Under the pieces are notes generated by a model, which searched no databases, was not told where the DNA came from, and saw only the letters and a program-made list of their open reading frames with translations. The position numbers and the translations under genes were made by a program. Below, piece by piece: positions 1 to 8,402 of a DNA stretch of 64,000 nt. Every line of letters begins with the position of its first letter. Positions within the stretch are counted from its first letter, which is position 1. The stretch is from QKTW01 sp052161885. Its GTDB lineage: Bacteria; Bacteroidota; Bacteroidia; Chitinophagales; Chitinophagaceae. The stretch lies in assembly GCA_052161885.1 (NCBI GenBank), contig CP197396.1:2604001-2668000 (forward strand), given 5' to 3'.

Positions 1-27
1 CAACATAATTCGCGCCCTATAATCATT

Positions 28-35
28 TACATTTG
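28..35 (+). promoter_or_regulatory. -7 promoter box of the O-antigen ligase gene
   Basis: TACATTTG fits the Bacteroidetes primary sigma -7 consensus TAnnTTTG. Only five bases separate it from the ATG at 41, so the transcript would be leaderless or nearly so. The -33 region cannot be judged this close to the window edge. Confidence 0.55.
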
Positions 36-40
36 TACCC

Positions 41-1351
41 ATGTTTCAGAAAGGCTGGCAACAAAGTTTTTTTCAGATCACATTGTGTATCCTGGCATTC
101 ACCATATCGATGCCATTTATTTACGCAACTGTTTCAATAATGCTGGTAGCCTTTGCATGGATTGCTTATGGCAATTATAAAGAAAGACTGGGCACCTTCA
201 TACGCCGGAAAGAATACTGGCCCTGGATGGCCTATTTTCTGCTGCATGCTGCCGGTACTGCCTACAGCCACAATACTGACCAGGCTTTGTTTGATCTCCA
301 GTCCAAGTTAAGCTTCCTCGTGCTTCCGCTGCTGATAGGCGCAGGCATACCGCTTGATAAAGACAGGATTGAAAAAATTTTTATGGCATTTGTTTCCGGC
401 ATTACAGCCACATCTATTTACTGCATGGGCAAAGCCGTATACCTGTATAATCAAACCCACGATACAAAGTATTTCTTTTACCATACGCTTATTAAAGGAC
501 TGGAGGCAAATGCCGTGTATGTGGCATGGTACACTGCTTTTTCATTATCTGTATTGCTGCTTTTTAAGTGGAACCGCTTCTCCGGCAGGCTTGCAAAGGC
601 AATCCGCATCCTCTATATTCTTCTCCAGGTCCTGTTTTTTATACTCCTGTCATCCAGGATGCTGCTTGTTGTCTTCCCCCTGGTGCTCATCTTTGTTTTT
701 CTGTACCAGTATTTTGCACAAAGGCGGTTTTCAGCACTGAAACTGGTGGTCATAACAGGCGTAGCAGCTTTGTGCGCTGCAGGCATCGGGCTTACAGACA
801 ATCCCATCCGTCAGCGCTACCAGGACATGCTCCATACAGACGTAAGCAGCGCCTACATCCAAAACTACAATCAGCAAGAGCCGGTATTTACCAATCTTAC
901 CGTAAGACTTTTTGTATGGCGGATGGGGATGGACGAAATTAAAGACCGTAAACTCTGGCTTAAGGGTTGCGGAAACGGAGATGTAGCATTACTCCTCAAT
1001 GCCCGTATGAAAGCCGCCGGAATACCTGGTATGGATGGTAAAATATACCCGCGTTCAGACCTCTATAATATCAACCTGCACAATATGTACCTGCAGTCCC
1101 TTATGATGCTGGGCATACCGGGGCTGTTGTGTTTTCTCATTATTGTTATGCTGCCCTTTTTCCTGATGCGGAAGATGCGGTACGGCATATTTTACTTTCT
1201 TTTTCATTTCATTTCTGTTTTATTTATGCTCCAGGAAGCTGCTCTGCAGACGCAGGCTGGTATTATCTACTTTACATTTTTCTCTGTCGTATTTATCAAC
1301 AATTACTACACTTCTGTTAAAAAAACGAAGCAAGCGTCAATTGTTAATTAA
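41..1351 (+). CDS. O-antigen ligase/polymerase family membrane protein
   Basis: A 436-residue, very hydrophobic protein with about ten predicted membrane segments. Near residues 345-365 a loop followed by HNMYLQSLMMLGIPGLL resembles the C-terminal signature of the Wzy_C/O-antigen ligase family. Such proteins join or polymerise lipid-linked glycans on the periplasmic face of the inner membrane. The next gene downstream is a polyprenyl-phosphate sugar transferase, which supports a role in surface glycan assembly. The ATG at 41 is fixed by the -7 box at 28-35. Ligase and polymerase cannot be told apart from sequence; this locus is separate from the Wzy of the capsule cluster at 50.3 kb. Confidence 0.75.
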   Translation: MFQKGWQQSFFQITLCILAFTISMPFIYATVSIMLVAFAWIAYGNYKERLGTFIRRKEYWPWMAYFLLHAAGTAYSHNTDQALFDLQSKLSFLVLPLLIGAGIPLDKDRIEKIFMAFVSGITATSIYCMGKAVYLYNQTHDTKYFFYHTLIKGLEANAVYVAWYTAFSLSVLLLFKWNRFSGRLAKAIRILYILLQVLFFILLSSRMLLVVFPLVLIFVFLYQYFAQRRFSALKLVVITGVAALCAAGIGLTDNPIRQRYQDMLHTDVSSAYIQNYNQQEPVFTNLTVRLFVWRMGMDEIKDRKLWLKGCGNGDVALLLNARMKAAGIPGMDGKIYPRSDLYNINLHNMYLQSLMMLGIPGLLCFLIIVMLPFFLMRKMRYGIFYFLFHFISVLFMLQEAALQTQAGIIYFTFFSVVFINNYYTSVKKTKQASIVN

Positions 1352-1386
1352 TTGTAATTTTTTTCGCATCTTTGCGCGCATAATCT

Positions 1387-1410
1387 GAATCTGGCTTTTA
1401 TGCCGGATTC
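1387..1410 (+). terminator. Stem-loop between the ligase and sugar transferase genes
   Basis: GAATCTGGC and GCCGGATTC form a nine-pair stem (one G-T wobble) around a TTTTAT loop. There is no long T run after it, so it may be a weak terminator or a leader structure in the mRNA starting at 1452. Confidence 0.35.
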
Positions 1411-1451
1411 TAATGACAGCCCAATTAACCTAACCCCTTTCAGAAGAAAAA

Positions 1452-2189
1452 ATGGAACGTCCTGTAGTCATACGATTCCCTAAAGAACGGGCCACGAAGA
1501 CTGTGCAGTCCCAGTCTGAAACTGCCGAAATACGTGAAATGTTCCGGGAGATCAGTCAGCGCTATGCAGTTTATCAGCAACCCGCTGCTTATTTCAGGAT
1601 CAAACGCCTGATAGATATATCTGTGGCTATGATTTTCATTACCCTCATCATGTCGTGGCTTTTCCCCATTGTTGCCCTGCTTATAAAACTTACTTCACGC
1701 GGTCCTGTATTTTTTATCCAGAAACGCACCGGCTATAAAGGTGTGGAATTTGACTGCTTTAAGTTTCGCACCATGTACCTGAACCCCGATGCAGATACCG
1801 TTCAGGCAAAAAGCAATGACAAAAGGATCACTTTTATCGGGAAGATGCTGCGTCTTACCCACCTTGATGAGACCCCTCAGCTTTTTAATGTACTGCTGGG
1901 CGATATGAGCATTGTAGGACCACGGCCGCATATGCTCTTCCATACACGTTATTACGGGCAAACAATCCCATACTACAACCTGCGGCATGAGGCAGTGCCC
2001 GGCATGACGGGAATGGCACAGATAAAAGGTTTTCTTGGAGAGATAATTATAGAACGCGACCTGCGTAAACGTATCCAGTGGGATATTTATTACCTCAAAA
2101 ACCGCAGTATCTGGCTGGATGTACGCATCATCTTTATTACCATTTCGCAGGTTTTTGAAAAATCATTCCGCAGCCTTTTCCGCAAATAA
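1452..2189 (+). CDS. Polyprenyl-phosphate sugar-1-phosphate transferase
   Basis: A 245-residue member of the bacterial sugar transferase family (PF02397 type). These enzymes move a sugar phosphate from a UDP-sugar to undecaprenyl phosphate and start a surface glycan. A hydrophilic N-terminus of about 50 residues precedes one membrane helix near residues 52-75. The catalytic core then shows FKFRTM, the Asp-Glu pair in LDETPQLFN, and GDMSIVGPRPH. The protein has only one hydrophobic anchor, like small PglC/WcaJ-core enzymes. A second, shorter paralogue sits in the capsule operon at 47.6 kb, so this genome appears to start at least two glycans. Confidence 0.85.
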   Translation: MERPVVIRFPKERATKTVQSQSETAEIREMFREISQRYAVYQQPAAYFRIKRLIDISVAMIFITLIMSWLFPIVALLIKLTSRGPVFFIQKRTGYKGVEFDCFKFRTMYLNPDADTVQAKSNDKRITFIGKMLRLTHLDETPQLFNVLLGDMSIVGPRPHMLFHTRYYGQTIPYYNLRHEAVPGMTGMAQIKGFLGEIIIERDLRKRIQWDIYYLKNRSIWLDVRIIFITISQVFEKSFRSLFRK

Positions 2190-2256
2190 AGGGATAAGGC
2201 AGATTTGCGTGGTACGCTTTTTTCAGCTAACTTTTAGTAGCCAAAAATCACCACAC

Positions 2257-3084
2257 ATGTCTGTAATAATAGTAGCCACCGATTTTTCAGACGCAGCAGG
2301 TAATGCCACCGACTATGCCTGCAATATGGCCAAAGTATCCGGTGCCTCGCTGCTCATGGTACATTCCTTTCTCATTCCTGTTACATTCAGCGATGCACCG
2401 ATGCCGGTTATGCCGATGGACGAAATACGGGATATTGCAGAAGAGCGTTTGCGGGAAACGGTACAGAAATACAAAGCCACCTGGCCGGAGGTAAACATGG
2501 AAACCAAAGTATTGTACGGAGAACTGACCGACAGCCTGCAGGACTATATCCAGGAAAGCCATAAAAAGCCATGGATCATAATCATGGGAAATAGCGAAAG
2601 CAGTGGCGGTGGGCTTTTTGGCAGTACAATTGTTGCCACTATGAAACACCTCCCCTGCCCTGTAATTGCGGTGCCGGAGCATGCCACTTTTACACAGGTA
2701 AAGAACATTTGTTTTGCCTGCGATGTGCAGAACACATCATTCACCATCCCGGTCAATGAGCTATCCTCACTGGTAGCTGCTACAGGCGCCAGATTGCACG
2801 TATTGAGTGTAAATACGGATAAACGGGCACCTTCAGAGCAGCAGATCATTTCAGAAAATACCCAGGTGCATAACACACTTGCCCATCTGAATCCTGAGTA
2901 CCATTACGAAACAGGCACAGACACTGACCAGAAGATCATAGACTTTGTTGCCGGCAACCAGATGGACTGGCTGGTAGTGATGCCGCACCGGTATTCTTTT
3001 TTTGAGGGGCTCTTTCATAAAAGCCATACAAAAGCAATAGTGCGCCAGTGCAGCATTCCGATAGTGGCATTGCCGTCAAAATAA
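2257..3084 (+). CDS. Tandem-domain universal stress protein
   Basis: A 275-residue cytoplasmic protein made of two UspA-type domains. Domain 1 starts at MSVIIVATDFSDAAG and ends near the ATP-binding loop GNSESSGGGLFGST followed by CPVIAVP. Domain 2 starts near residue 150 (NICFACDV) and ends SIPIVALPSK, with a degenerate nucleotide loop (HRYSFFEGLFHKSHT), so only the first domain probably binds ATP. The frame is open back to 2119, inside the previous gene, but the ATG at 2257 begins the conserved first beta strand and is preferred. Usp proteins support survival under starvation or stress; the specific trigger here is unknown. Confidence 0.85.
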   Translation: MSVIIVATDFSDAAGNATDYACNMAKVSGASLLMVHSFLIPVTFSDAPMPVMPMDEIRDIAEERLRETVQKYKATWPEVNMETKVLYGELTDSLQDYIQESHKKPWIIIMGNSESSGGGLFGSTIVATMKHLPCPVIAVPEHATFTQVKNICFACDVQNTSFTIPVNELSSLVAATGARLHVLSVNTDKRAPSEQQIISENTQVHNTLAHLNPEYHYETGTDTDQKIIDFVAGNQMDWLVVMPHRYSFFEGLFHKSHTKAIVRQCSIPIVALPSK

Positions 3085-3092
3085 TGACAGGT

Positions 3093-3118
3093 TAAGCCCC
3101 GGTCTCCCGACCGGGCTT
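3093..3118. terminator. Stem-loop downstream of the universal stress gene
   Basis: AAGCCCCGGT and ACCGGGCTT pair with one bulge around a short loop. The stem is GC-rich but lacks a strong T tract. It is the only structure seen in the 210-bp gap before the convergent T9SS gene. Confidence 0.4.
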
Positions 3119-3296
3119 GCATGGGACACTATCTCCCGACAGCTATACAGATGATGAATGGTATACTTCGTCCCACAATCCGGGGATGCAGGATTTTTGA
3201 ACGGAACCGCATTCAATTTCAGGCGTATTATTTCTATTGCAGTTTCGGATATTGCCGCAAGTGGCATCTGACAGATAAATTACTGCAAGGTTGAAT

Positions 3297-4256
3297 TTAC
3301 TCTTTGATAAAATTTATAATACTCTCCCCTTTGATTGTATTGAGGCGTATGAAATAGCTTCCGGGAGTTAGATTCTGTACGTTAATGGCATTAGTATTTT
3401 GCAGCTTCCCTTCACACAACGTCCTGCCGTCCAATGCATAAATTGTAATATATACCATTTGTATACCTTGTTCATGCTTGAGATATAAATATTGCTTTGC
3501 AGGATTAGGGTAAAATTCAATAGTTCCTGCCTTTATCTCATTTATTCCGCTTGGGTCCGGGTCTCCATCTCTCCAACTGGAAACATACTGCACAGTACAA
3601 TCATAAAACACATGAAATTTCCAATAATGCAGGAAATTATATCGATAAACAATATTTACAAAATTGGGAGTAATCGTTGCCGTTACATCGTCTCCCCAAT
3701 TTTGGGATGTTGGCACTGCTGCATATTGTACTCCCGGCAATGCCTGAAATAAACTTATCATCTTAGGCATATTATAATAATTACTGTCAGCCTGAAGCTG
3801 GATCCAGTTGCCCGACGATGTATATATACTTAAATGAAAGACATTAATCAAACTGTCTATTGGCTGGTAGCCACACGGCACAACGTGATTAACGAGATTC
3901 CTTGCCCATTGTAAAGAAGTATCGCATATCAGATACAATTGGGATATTTCTATTGTGGGAAATGCACCAATATGCCTGTAATTAATAATTGTGTCTCTCA
4001 CAGGCAAGCTATACGCATTATATATAGCAACAAAAGCTCTTACAAAAGTATCTATTCTTGAGGGATCTATCAAGATACTGTCCTTGTATGACGTGTTATT
4101 ATCATAAGACATTCTTACAACAAGCTCATTTGCATTGTATTTGCATTTGTTAACTATAGAGTCCGGGGCGGTACATGAAGATATTACAGTCTGAGCCTTT
4201 GCATGATAGATTAAAGGATATATCAATAACAGCAGAAGTGTATTTATTATTTTCAT
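3297..4256 (-). CDS. Secreted protein with T9SS type A sorting domain
   Basis: A 319-residue protein with an N-terminal signal peptide (hydrophobic stretch at about residues 4-21, cleavage near AKAQ). A C-terminal domain of about 75 residues runs from IEFYPNPAKQYLYLKH through LTPGSYFIRL to the end. The YPNPA start and the final beta-strand pattern are typical of the type IX secretion sorting domain, which directs export through the outer membrane. The middle (residues 25-235) shows no domain I recognise; it has several Cys residues and PxxD-rich segments. Function unknown beyond export to the surface. Confidence 0.75.
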   Translation of the reverse strand: MKIINTLLLLLIYPLIYHAKAQTVISSCTAPDSIVNKCKYNANELVVRMSYDNNTSYKDSILIDPSRIDTFVRAFVAIYNAYSLPVRDTIINYRHIGAFPTIEISQLYLICDTSLQWARNLVNHVVPCGYQPIDSLINVFHLSIYTSSGNWIQLQADSNYYNMPKMISLFQALPGVQYAAVPTSQNWGDDVTATITPNFVNIVYRYNFLHYWKFHVFYDCTVQYVSSWRDGDPDPSGINEIKAGTIEFYPNPAKQYLYLKHEQGIQMVYITIYALDGRTLCEGKLQNTNAINVQNLTPGSYFIRLNTIKGESIINFIKE

Positions 4257-4357
4257 TACGAAACTGGCTAAATAAAATTAGCTTCTTTTTATATAGCAGA
4301 TCAATAAATAAAAGCATATTGCGTCATAAATCTGACATTTTATTGTGATAAAACCAG

Positions 4358-4798
4358 CTATTTTCCCAGTGCTTTTATCACAGCATCTTTATCCTGCAGC
4401 ATACGCTCATACAGCGTTTCTTTTTCGGTATGCAGCTTTTTGATCTCTTCCATCAGCTCCACAATTTTATCGAATGGGTTGAAGGTACATTCGTGGTAAT
4501 TGCTGCCTATGTTTCCTACCTCTCCGGCACCGGCGTTTGACCCATCGTAGTTATTCTGAATATTGTAAATAGTCATTTCGTCGTCAAAACCTTTAATTGT
4601 CTCAACAGGCATTTTCAAGGCTTCTGCCACACGTTCCAGCAGGTCTTCATCAATTGTGGGGCGGCTCTCCAGTGCAGAAATCTTTTTCTGGTTCCACTCG
4701 CTGCCCAGCTCTATAGCCAGCGCCTCCTGCTTTATGCCCAGTATCTCACGCAGGCGCTTTACGTTTCTTCCGTGATGGGTGGCATACTCTTTCTTCAT
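4358..4798 (-). CDS. XRE-family helix-turn-helix regulator
   Basis: A 146-residue DNA-binding protein. An HTH domain occupies about residues 7-62 (GRNVKRLREILGIKQEALA, then KKISALESRPTIDEDLLERVAEAL). A Gly/Asn-rich linker follows, then a C-terminal helix of about 35 residues rich in Glu and Lys (DKIVELMEEIKKLHTEKETL) that is probably a dimerising coiled coil. The start at 4798 is chosen over an in-frame ATG at 4843 because the -7 box at 4818-4825 lies between them. The gene reads away from the phased array at 4916-5254, which covers its upstream region; autoregulation through that array is an inference. Confidence 0.85.
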   Translation of the reverse strand: MKKEYATHHGRNVKRLREILGIKQEALAIELGSEWNQKKISALESRPTIDEDLLERVAEALKMPVETIKGFDDEMTIYNIQNNYDGSNAGAGEVGNIGSNYHECTFNPFDKIVELMEEIKKLHTEKETLYERMLQDKDAVIKALGK

Positions 4799-4817
4799 AG
4801 CTGTCGTATTACTGGTA

Positions 4818-4825
4818 CAAATATA
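4818..4825 (-). promoter_or_regulatory. -7 promoter box of the XRE regulator gene
   Basis: Read on the minus strand this is TATATTTG, a match to TAnnTTTG. It would start a transcript about 10-15 nt ahead of the ATG at 4798 and rules out the longer reading frame. The phased near-palindrome array begins about 90 bp upstream. Confidence 0.55.
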
Positions 4826-4915
4826 GTATTTCCCTAAAGCCATAGCAGAATAATCTGCGGATATTTAACCGTTTGTAACCGGTTGTTTATGCAGCATACA
4901 TTTCCCAATTCAGAA

Positions 4916-5254
4916 CACGCCCGGAACCTATTTTGGATACGCCCGGAACCTATTTTTTTACGTTGGCAGACGTATTTTTTTACGTTCAGAACCTATTTTA
5001 GATACGTCCGGAACCTATTTCTTTACGTTGGCAGACGTATTTTTTTACGTTCAGAACCTATTTTGGATACGCCCGGAACCTATTTTTTTACGTTGGCAGA
5101 CGTATTTTTTTACGTTCAGAACCTATTTTAGATACGTCCGGAACCTATTTTTTTACGTTCAGAACCTAAAACTTTACGTTATACAATGTAAAATTTTATG
5201 TCTGCCAACCTAAACGGTTACGTTCGGGACCTAAACAGATACGTTCACCAGGTC
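4916..5254. repeat. Phased array of 16 near-palindromic 15-16-mers
   Basis: About 16 sites of the form TACGTTCnGAACCTA start at 4916, 4938, 4959, 4981, 5003, 5024, 5046, 5068, 5089, 5111, 5133, 5154, 5175, 5197, 5219 and 5240. Every step is 21 or 22 bp, close to two turns of the helix, with short T-rich spacers. Each site is an imperfect inverted repeat; the TACGTTGGCAGACGTA variant has exact five-base arms. Three variants recur in fixed order, giving a 65-bp superrepeat (4959, 5024, 5089) and a near-exact 130-bp repeat. The last four sites (5175 onward) are degenerate. The pattern suggests many protein dimers bound on one face of the DNA. The array lies between the XRE gene and the terminator of the aminotransferase gene. 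Confidence 0.9.
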
Positions 5255-5261
5255 CATAAAT

Positions 5262-5298
5262 AAAGCGGGCCCGGCTGATGATCAGCCGGGCCCGCTTT
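5262..5298. terminator. Perfect 37-nt palindrome, terminator of the aminotransferase gene
   Basis: Arms of 18 bases (starting AAAGCGGGCCCGGC) pair perfectly around a single central base, flanked by A and T runs on both sides. It lies 13 bp after the aminotransferase stop codon and should end that minus-strand transcript. It may equally stop plus-strand transcription, insulating the phased array. Confidence 0.8.
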
Positions 5299-5311
5299 TA
5301 TTAAGAGAAAA

Positions 5312-6505
5312 TTATTTATTCTTATATACTTTCAGCGCTGCTTCCAGGCAATCCATCGCAGCATTAATATCTTCTTTGTTCAGCACATAAGCAAGGCGCA
5401 CTTCATTCCTTCCTTTACCGGAAGTAGCATAGAATCCGTCACCCGGTGCCATCATTACCGTTGCACCATTATGTGAAAACTCTTCAAGCAGCCACTGGCA
5501 GAATTTTCCGCAGTCGTCTACCGGCAGCTTGGCCATAGCATAGAACGCACCGCCCGGCATGGGGCAGGTAACGCCTTCCATTGCCTGCAGGCGCTGCACC
5601 AGCAGATCGCGACGGGAATTATACTCGGCGTGTACTTCTTCAAAGTAATCCAGCGGCAGATCCACAGCAGCTTCACCTAATATCTGCGCAAATGTTGGCG
5701 GACTCAGGCGGGCCTGCGCAAGCTTCATAGCCGCATCCAGCACCTGCTGATTTTTGGTAACAAATGCCCCGATGCGGCCGCCGCACGCGCTGTAGCGCTT
5801 GGAGATCGTATCCATCAGGATCACATTCTCTTCCAGTCCGTCCAGTGTGAGTGCGGAGATGTGTTTACGGCCATCGTAACAAAACTCGCGGTATGCTTCA
5901 TCACTGAACAGGAACAGGTCATGCTTCAGGCATATTTCCTTCAGTATGTCCAGTTCTTCCTGGCTGTAGAGATAACCGGTAGGGTTGTTGGGATTACAGA
6001 TCATGATCGCTTTGGTGCGTACCGTGATAGCTTTTTCAAAAGCCTCGATCGGCGGCAGTGCAAAGTTCTCTTCAATGGTAGAAGGTATCGGCACGATACG
6101 GATGCCTGCGCTGGTGCCAAAGCCGTTATAGTTGGCATAGAAAGGCTCCGGTATGATAATCTCATCCTCGGGATCCATACAGGCCATGATAGCAAAAAGG
6201 ATCGCCTCGGAGCCACCGGTTGTAACAATGATCTGGTTATGATTTACATCAATATCATTGCGCTTGTAATATTCTACGAGTTTCCTGCGGTAGCTTTCAA
6301 AACCTGCGCTGTGGCTATATTCCAGCACCTTGATATCTGTATGTCTTACCGCATCCATAATAGAAGGCGGTGTTACAATATCCGGCTGGCCGATGTTTAA
6401 ATGATATACTTTGGTTCCTTTCTTTTTGGCAGCTTCTGCATAAGGAACAAGCTTGCGTATAGGCGATGGCGGCATTTGTGCGCCACGATGTGAAATTACA
6501 GGCAT
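5312..6505 (-). CDS. PLP-dependent class I/II aminotransferase
   Basis: A 397-residue fold-type I aminotransferase of the aspartate aminotransferase superfamily. Visible features are the N-terminal IRKLVPYAEAAKKKG, GGSEAI near residue 100, NPNNPTGYL around 170-178, SDEAYREF, and the Schiff-base lysine in DTISKRYSACGGRIG near residue 235. A C-terminal Arg in GRNEVRLAYV would bind the substrate carboxylate. The amino-acid substrate is not decided by sequence; aspartate, tyrosine or alanine are all possible in this subgroup. The ATG lies four bases after a -7 box, so the mRNA is probably leaderless. It stands alone between the triple hairpin region and the palindrome terminator. Confidence 0.9.
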   Translation of the reverse strand: MPVISHRGAQMPPSPIRKLVPYAEAAKKKGTKVYHLNIGQPDIVTPPSIMDAVRHTDIKVLEYSHSAGFESYRRKLVEYYKRNDIDVNHNQIIVTTGGSEAILFAIMACMDPEDEIIIPEPFYANYNGFGTSAGIRIVPIPSTIEENFALPPIEAFEKAITVRTKAIMICNPNNPTGYLYSQEELDILKEICLKHDLFLFSDEAYREFCYDGRKHISALTLDGLEENVILMDTISKRYSACGGRIGAFVTKNQQVLDAAMKLAQARLSPPTFAQILGEAAVDLPLDYFEEVHAEYNSRRDLLVQRLQAMEGVTCPMPGGAFYAMAKLPVDDCGKFCQWLLEEFSHNGATVMMAPGDGFYATSGKGRNEVRLAYVLNKEDINAAMDCLEAALKVYKNK

Positions 6506-6509
6506 GGCG

Positions 6510-6517
6510 CAAAATTA
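6510..6517 (-). promoter_or_regulatory. -7 promoter box of the aminotransferase gene
   Basis: On the minus strand this reads TAATTTTG, matching TAnnTTTG. Four bases separate it from the ATG at 6505, so little or no 5' leader is expected. Confidence 0.6.
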
Positions 6518-6690
6518 ACAGATTAGTTGGTTACAGAAATATTTTACTGTTAAAAACACGATCTGCCTTCGGCTGTGCTCAGAGCGATGTTTAAAAATAA
6601 TTAGTCTGGAAATAAGAGCGGATAATAAAAGAGTAATAAAGGCTTTGTAGCTAGTCAATACAGTAGTACATACGCTAAATAGTCAGATGC

Positions 6691-6788
6691 AGGCAGCAGC
6701 GGTAATAGCCGCCTGCTGCCTTTCCCGCCCGAACGACGTTCAGTCGGGCGGGTTTTGCTTACTCTTTTTGGGGCAAGCAAAAAGTAAG
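6691..6788. repeat. Three consecutive hairpins between aminotransferase and GH28 genes
   Basis: Hairpin 1 (6691-6721) pairs AGGCAGCAG with CTGCTGCCT. Hairpin 2 (6724-6752) pairs CCCGCCCGA with TCGGGCGGG and is followed by TTTT. Hairpin 3 (6758-6788) pairs CTTACT..TTTTT with AAAAAGTAAG across a GGGGCAAGC loop. The rest of the 334-bp gap (6506-6839) holds no gene; the piece at 6571-6590 has the simple CTTCGGCTGTGCTCAG wording common in intergenic repeats. The three stems may be terminators for the GH28 transcript or a small palindromic repeat element. Confidence 0.6.
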
Positions 6789-6839
6789 ACTCGCGCCGGT
6801 CAGGTTTTTCAGAATTTAAATAGCTTCTTTTTAAAGAAT

Positions 6840-8402
6840 CTATTTCCCGGCTACTGGCTTACCGTCAAGCGTAATATTTTCAGCTTTTTCCAGCTTGTAC
6901 AGCGGCTGTTCTGCAGTATTGACAGTTAATCCTTTAAAACTTATATCTGCAGCGTCTTTAAGATGTACACCTTCTTTTGCACTGATCACCGCATTATCCA
7001 GGTAAATGCGTTTTATCGGCATCTCCGGCAAGCCGGTAACGCTGATGGCTGTCTGGGCTCCTGTGCAGTATATGCGGTTTAGGTAAAAGTCTTCAAACTG
7101 CGGCACTTTACCTTTTTCTTTTTCTGAAGAAGATCCTTCTGATCCCGCCGGCTGATCTTCATAATAGGTATCAAACACAATAGCCTCATTTACAATACCG
7201 GTCATATAGATATCGTTGATGTATATCTTATTTACAAGCCCGCCGCGACCCGCATTGCTTTTCACACGTATGCCTGCATCTGTACCTACAAAATTGCAAT
7301 TACTTACCAGGATGTTGCGCATACCACCATCAGTATTGCTTCCTATCACAAAACCGCCATGGGCATGATATACAGCACACTCTGCCACAACCACATTTTC
7401 CAGGTTGAAACTGCCGGGCTCGTCTTTGCTGCCCGCGCTAGACTTCATGCAGATGCCATCGTCACCTACGCTTACGTTGCATTGGTAGATCAGCACATTT
7501 TTGCAGGCGCTGATGTCGAGACCATCTCCGTTTTGTGCATAGTATTCATTAAAAATATTGGCCCGGCGTACAGTAAGATCTGTGCAATGTGTCGGGTAGA
7601 AAATAAATTTGGGCGAATTACGCAGGGTAACACCTTCTATCAATACCTTCTTGCAATTCGAAAAATATACCATATATGGCCGCATATAGTCGCGGGCCGG
7701 CAGGTAATCTTCTGCTTTTGCCTCTTTATTTTTTTTCAGGTCTTTCTGCAGCTTTTCTCCATCCAATGCGGCCTGCGATGGCCACCAGATACTTCCGTCT
7801 TTGCTTACCACACCACCCGATGCCTGTAGTTTTTTCCACTGTGATTCCGGCACTTTTCCCTTTTTAACCGGGCGCCAGGAATCTCCGGAACCGTCCATAA
7901 TACCCTCTCCTGTAATGGAGATATTGGAAAGATCATACCCATAAACAGGCGATGCCACTGCAAAGCTTTTACTACTGCCGGAAGCGCTGACAATAGGATA
8001 CTGCGTATGGTCAGGAGTAAAAAGTATTAATGCACCTCTTTCTACATGCAGATCTATGTTGCTCTGCATTTTTATTGGTCCGGTAAGCCAGGTGCCGGGC
8101 GGAACGATCACATGGCCGCCGCCTGCCGCCGCACACGCATTCATCGCTTTCTCAAATGCCTCTGTATTTAAACTGACACCATCGCCTTTGGCGCCATAAT
8201 CAGAGATTGAGAAATCGTGCGCCGGAATCGTTGGTTCCTGTATCTCCGGCATGGAAAAAGTGGCTTGTTTCAGGTAGTAAGATGCCGGGCGGGATGGTGT
8301 CTGTGCCTGTGATACAGAGGTTGTAAATACCTGGCAAAGGCTCAGGCTGAGACATAACAATATTGATCGTGATCCGGTAAAATATCTGTTCATTGCGGAC
8401 AT
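6840..8402 (-). CDS. Glycoside hydrolase family 28 (polygalacturonase-like)
   Basis: A 520-residue exported enzyme. A signal peptide at residues 1-33 ends near VSQAQ. The catalytic right-handed beta-helix begins with ISDYGAKGDGVSLNTEAF. GH28 hallmarks are present in order: QNGDGLDIS, SVGDDGICMKSS with the paired aspartates, HAHGGFVIGS and GIRVKSNAGRGG. The family cleaves galacturonan-type polysaccharides, including exo-acting forms on pectin or rhamnogalacturonan. Here it is probably periplasmic. No SusC/SusD pair or other pectin genes are nearby, so this is not a full polysaccharide utilisation locus. An alternative start three codons in (8393) is possible. Confidence 0.9.
   Translation of the reverse strand: MSAMNRYFTGSRSILLCLSLSLCQVFTTSVSQAQTPSRPASYYLKQATFSMPEIQEPTIPAHDFSISDYGAKGDGVSLNTEAFEKAMNACAAAGGGHVIVPPGTWLTGPIKMQSNIDLHVERGALILFTPDHTQYPIVSASGSSKSFAVASPVYGYDLSNISITGEGIMDGSGDSWRPVKKGKVPESQWKKLQASGGVVSKDGSIWWPSQAALDGEKLQKDLKKNKEAKAEDYLPARDYMRPYMVYFSNCKKVLIEGVTLRNSPKFIFYPTHCTDLTVRRANIFNEYYAQNGDGLDISACKNVLIYQCNVSVGDDGICMKSSAGSKDEPGSFNLENVVVAECAVYHAHGGFVIGSNTDGGMRNILVSNCNFVGTDAGIRVKSNAGRGGLVNKIYINDIYMTGIVNEAIVFDTYYEDQPAGSEGSSSEKEKGKVPQFEDFYLNRIYCTGAQTAISVTGLPEMPIKRIYLDNAVISAKEGVHLKDAADISFKGLTVNTAEQPLYKLEKAENITLDGKPVAGK

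Noticed and set aside
3076..3267. Minus-strand 63-codon frame in the gap before the T9SS gene
   Set aside because: It overlaps the end of the stress-protein gene, spans a GC-rich stem-loop and has no recognisable domain.
4883..5213. Plus-strand open frames rich in Phe, Tyr and Arg across the phased array
   Set aside because: They are translations of the 21-22 bp repeat; period and T-rich spacers explain the residues, and no start region or homology is visible.
4916..5254. CRISPR array
   Set aside because: Spacers are only 5-7 bp, T-rich and not unique, repeats are degenerate palindromes, and no cas genes are present.
6687..6929. Plus-strand frame over the triple hairpins
   Set aside because: It reads through the hairpins and into the antisense of the GH28 gene.
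6840..8402. Polysaccharide utilisation locus around the GH28 enzyme
   Set aside because: No SusC/SusD pair, sensor or second glycosidase is next to it.
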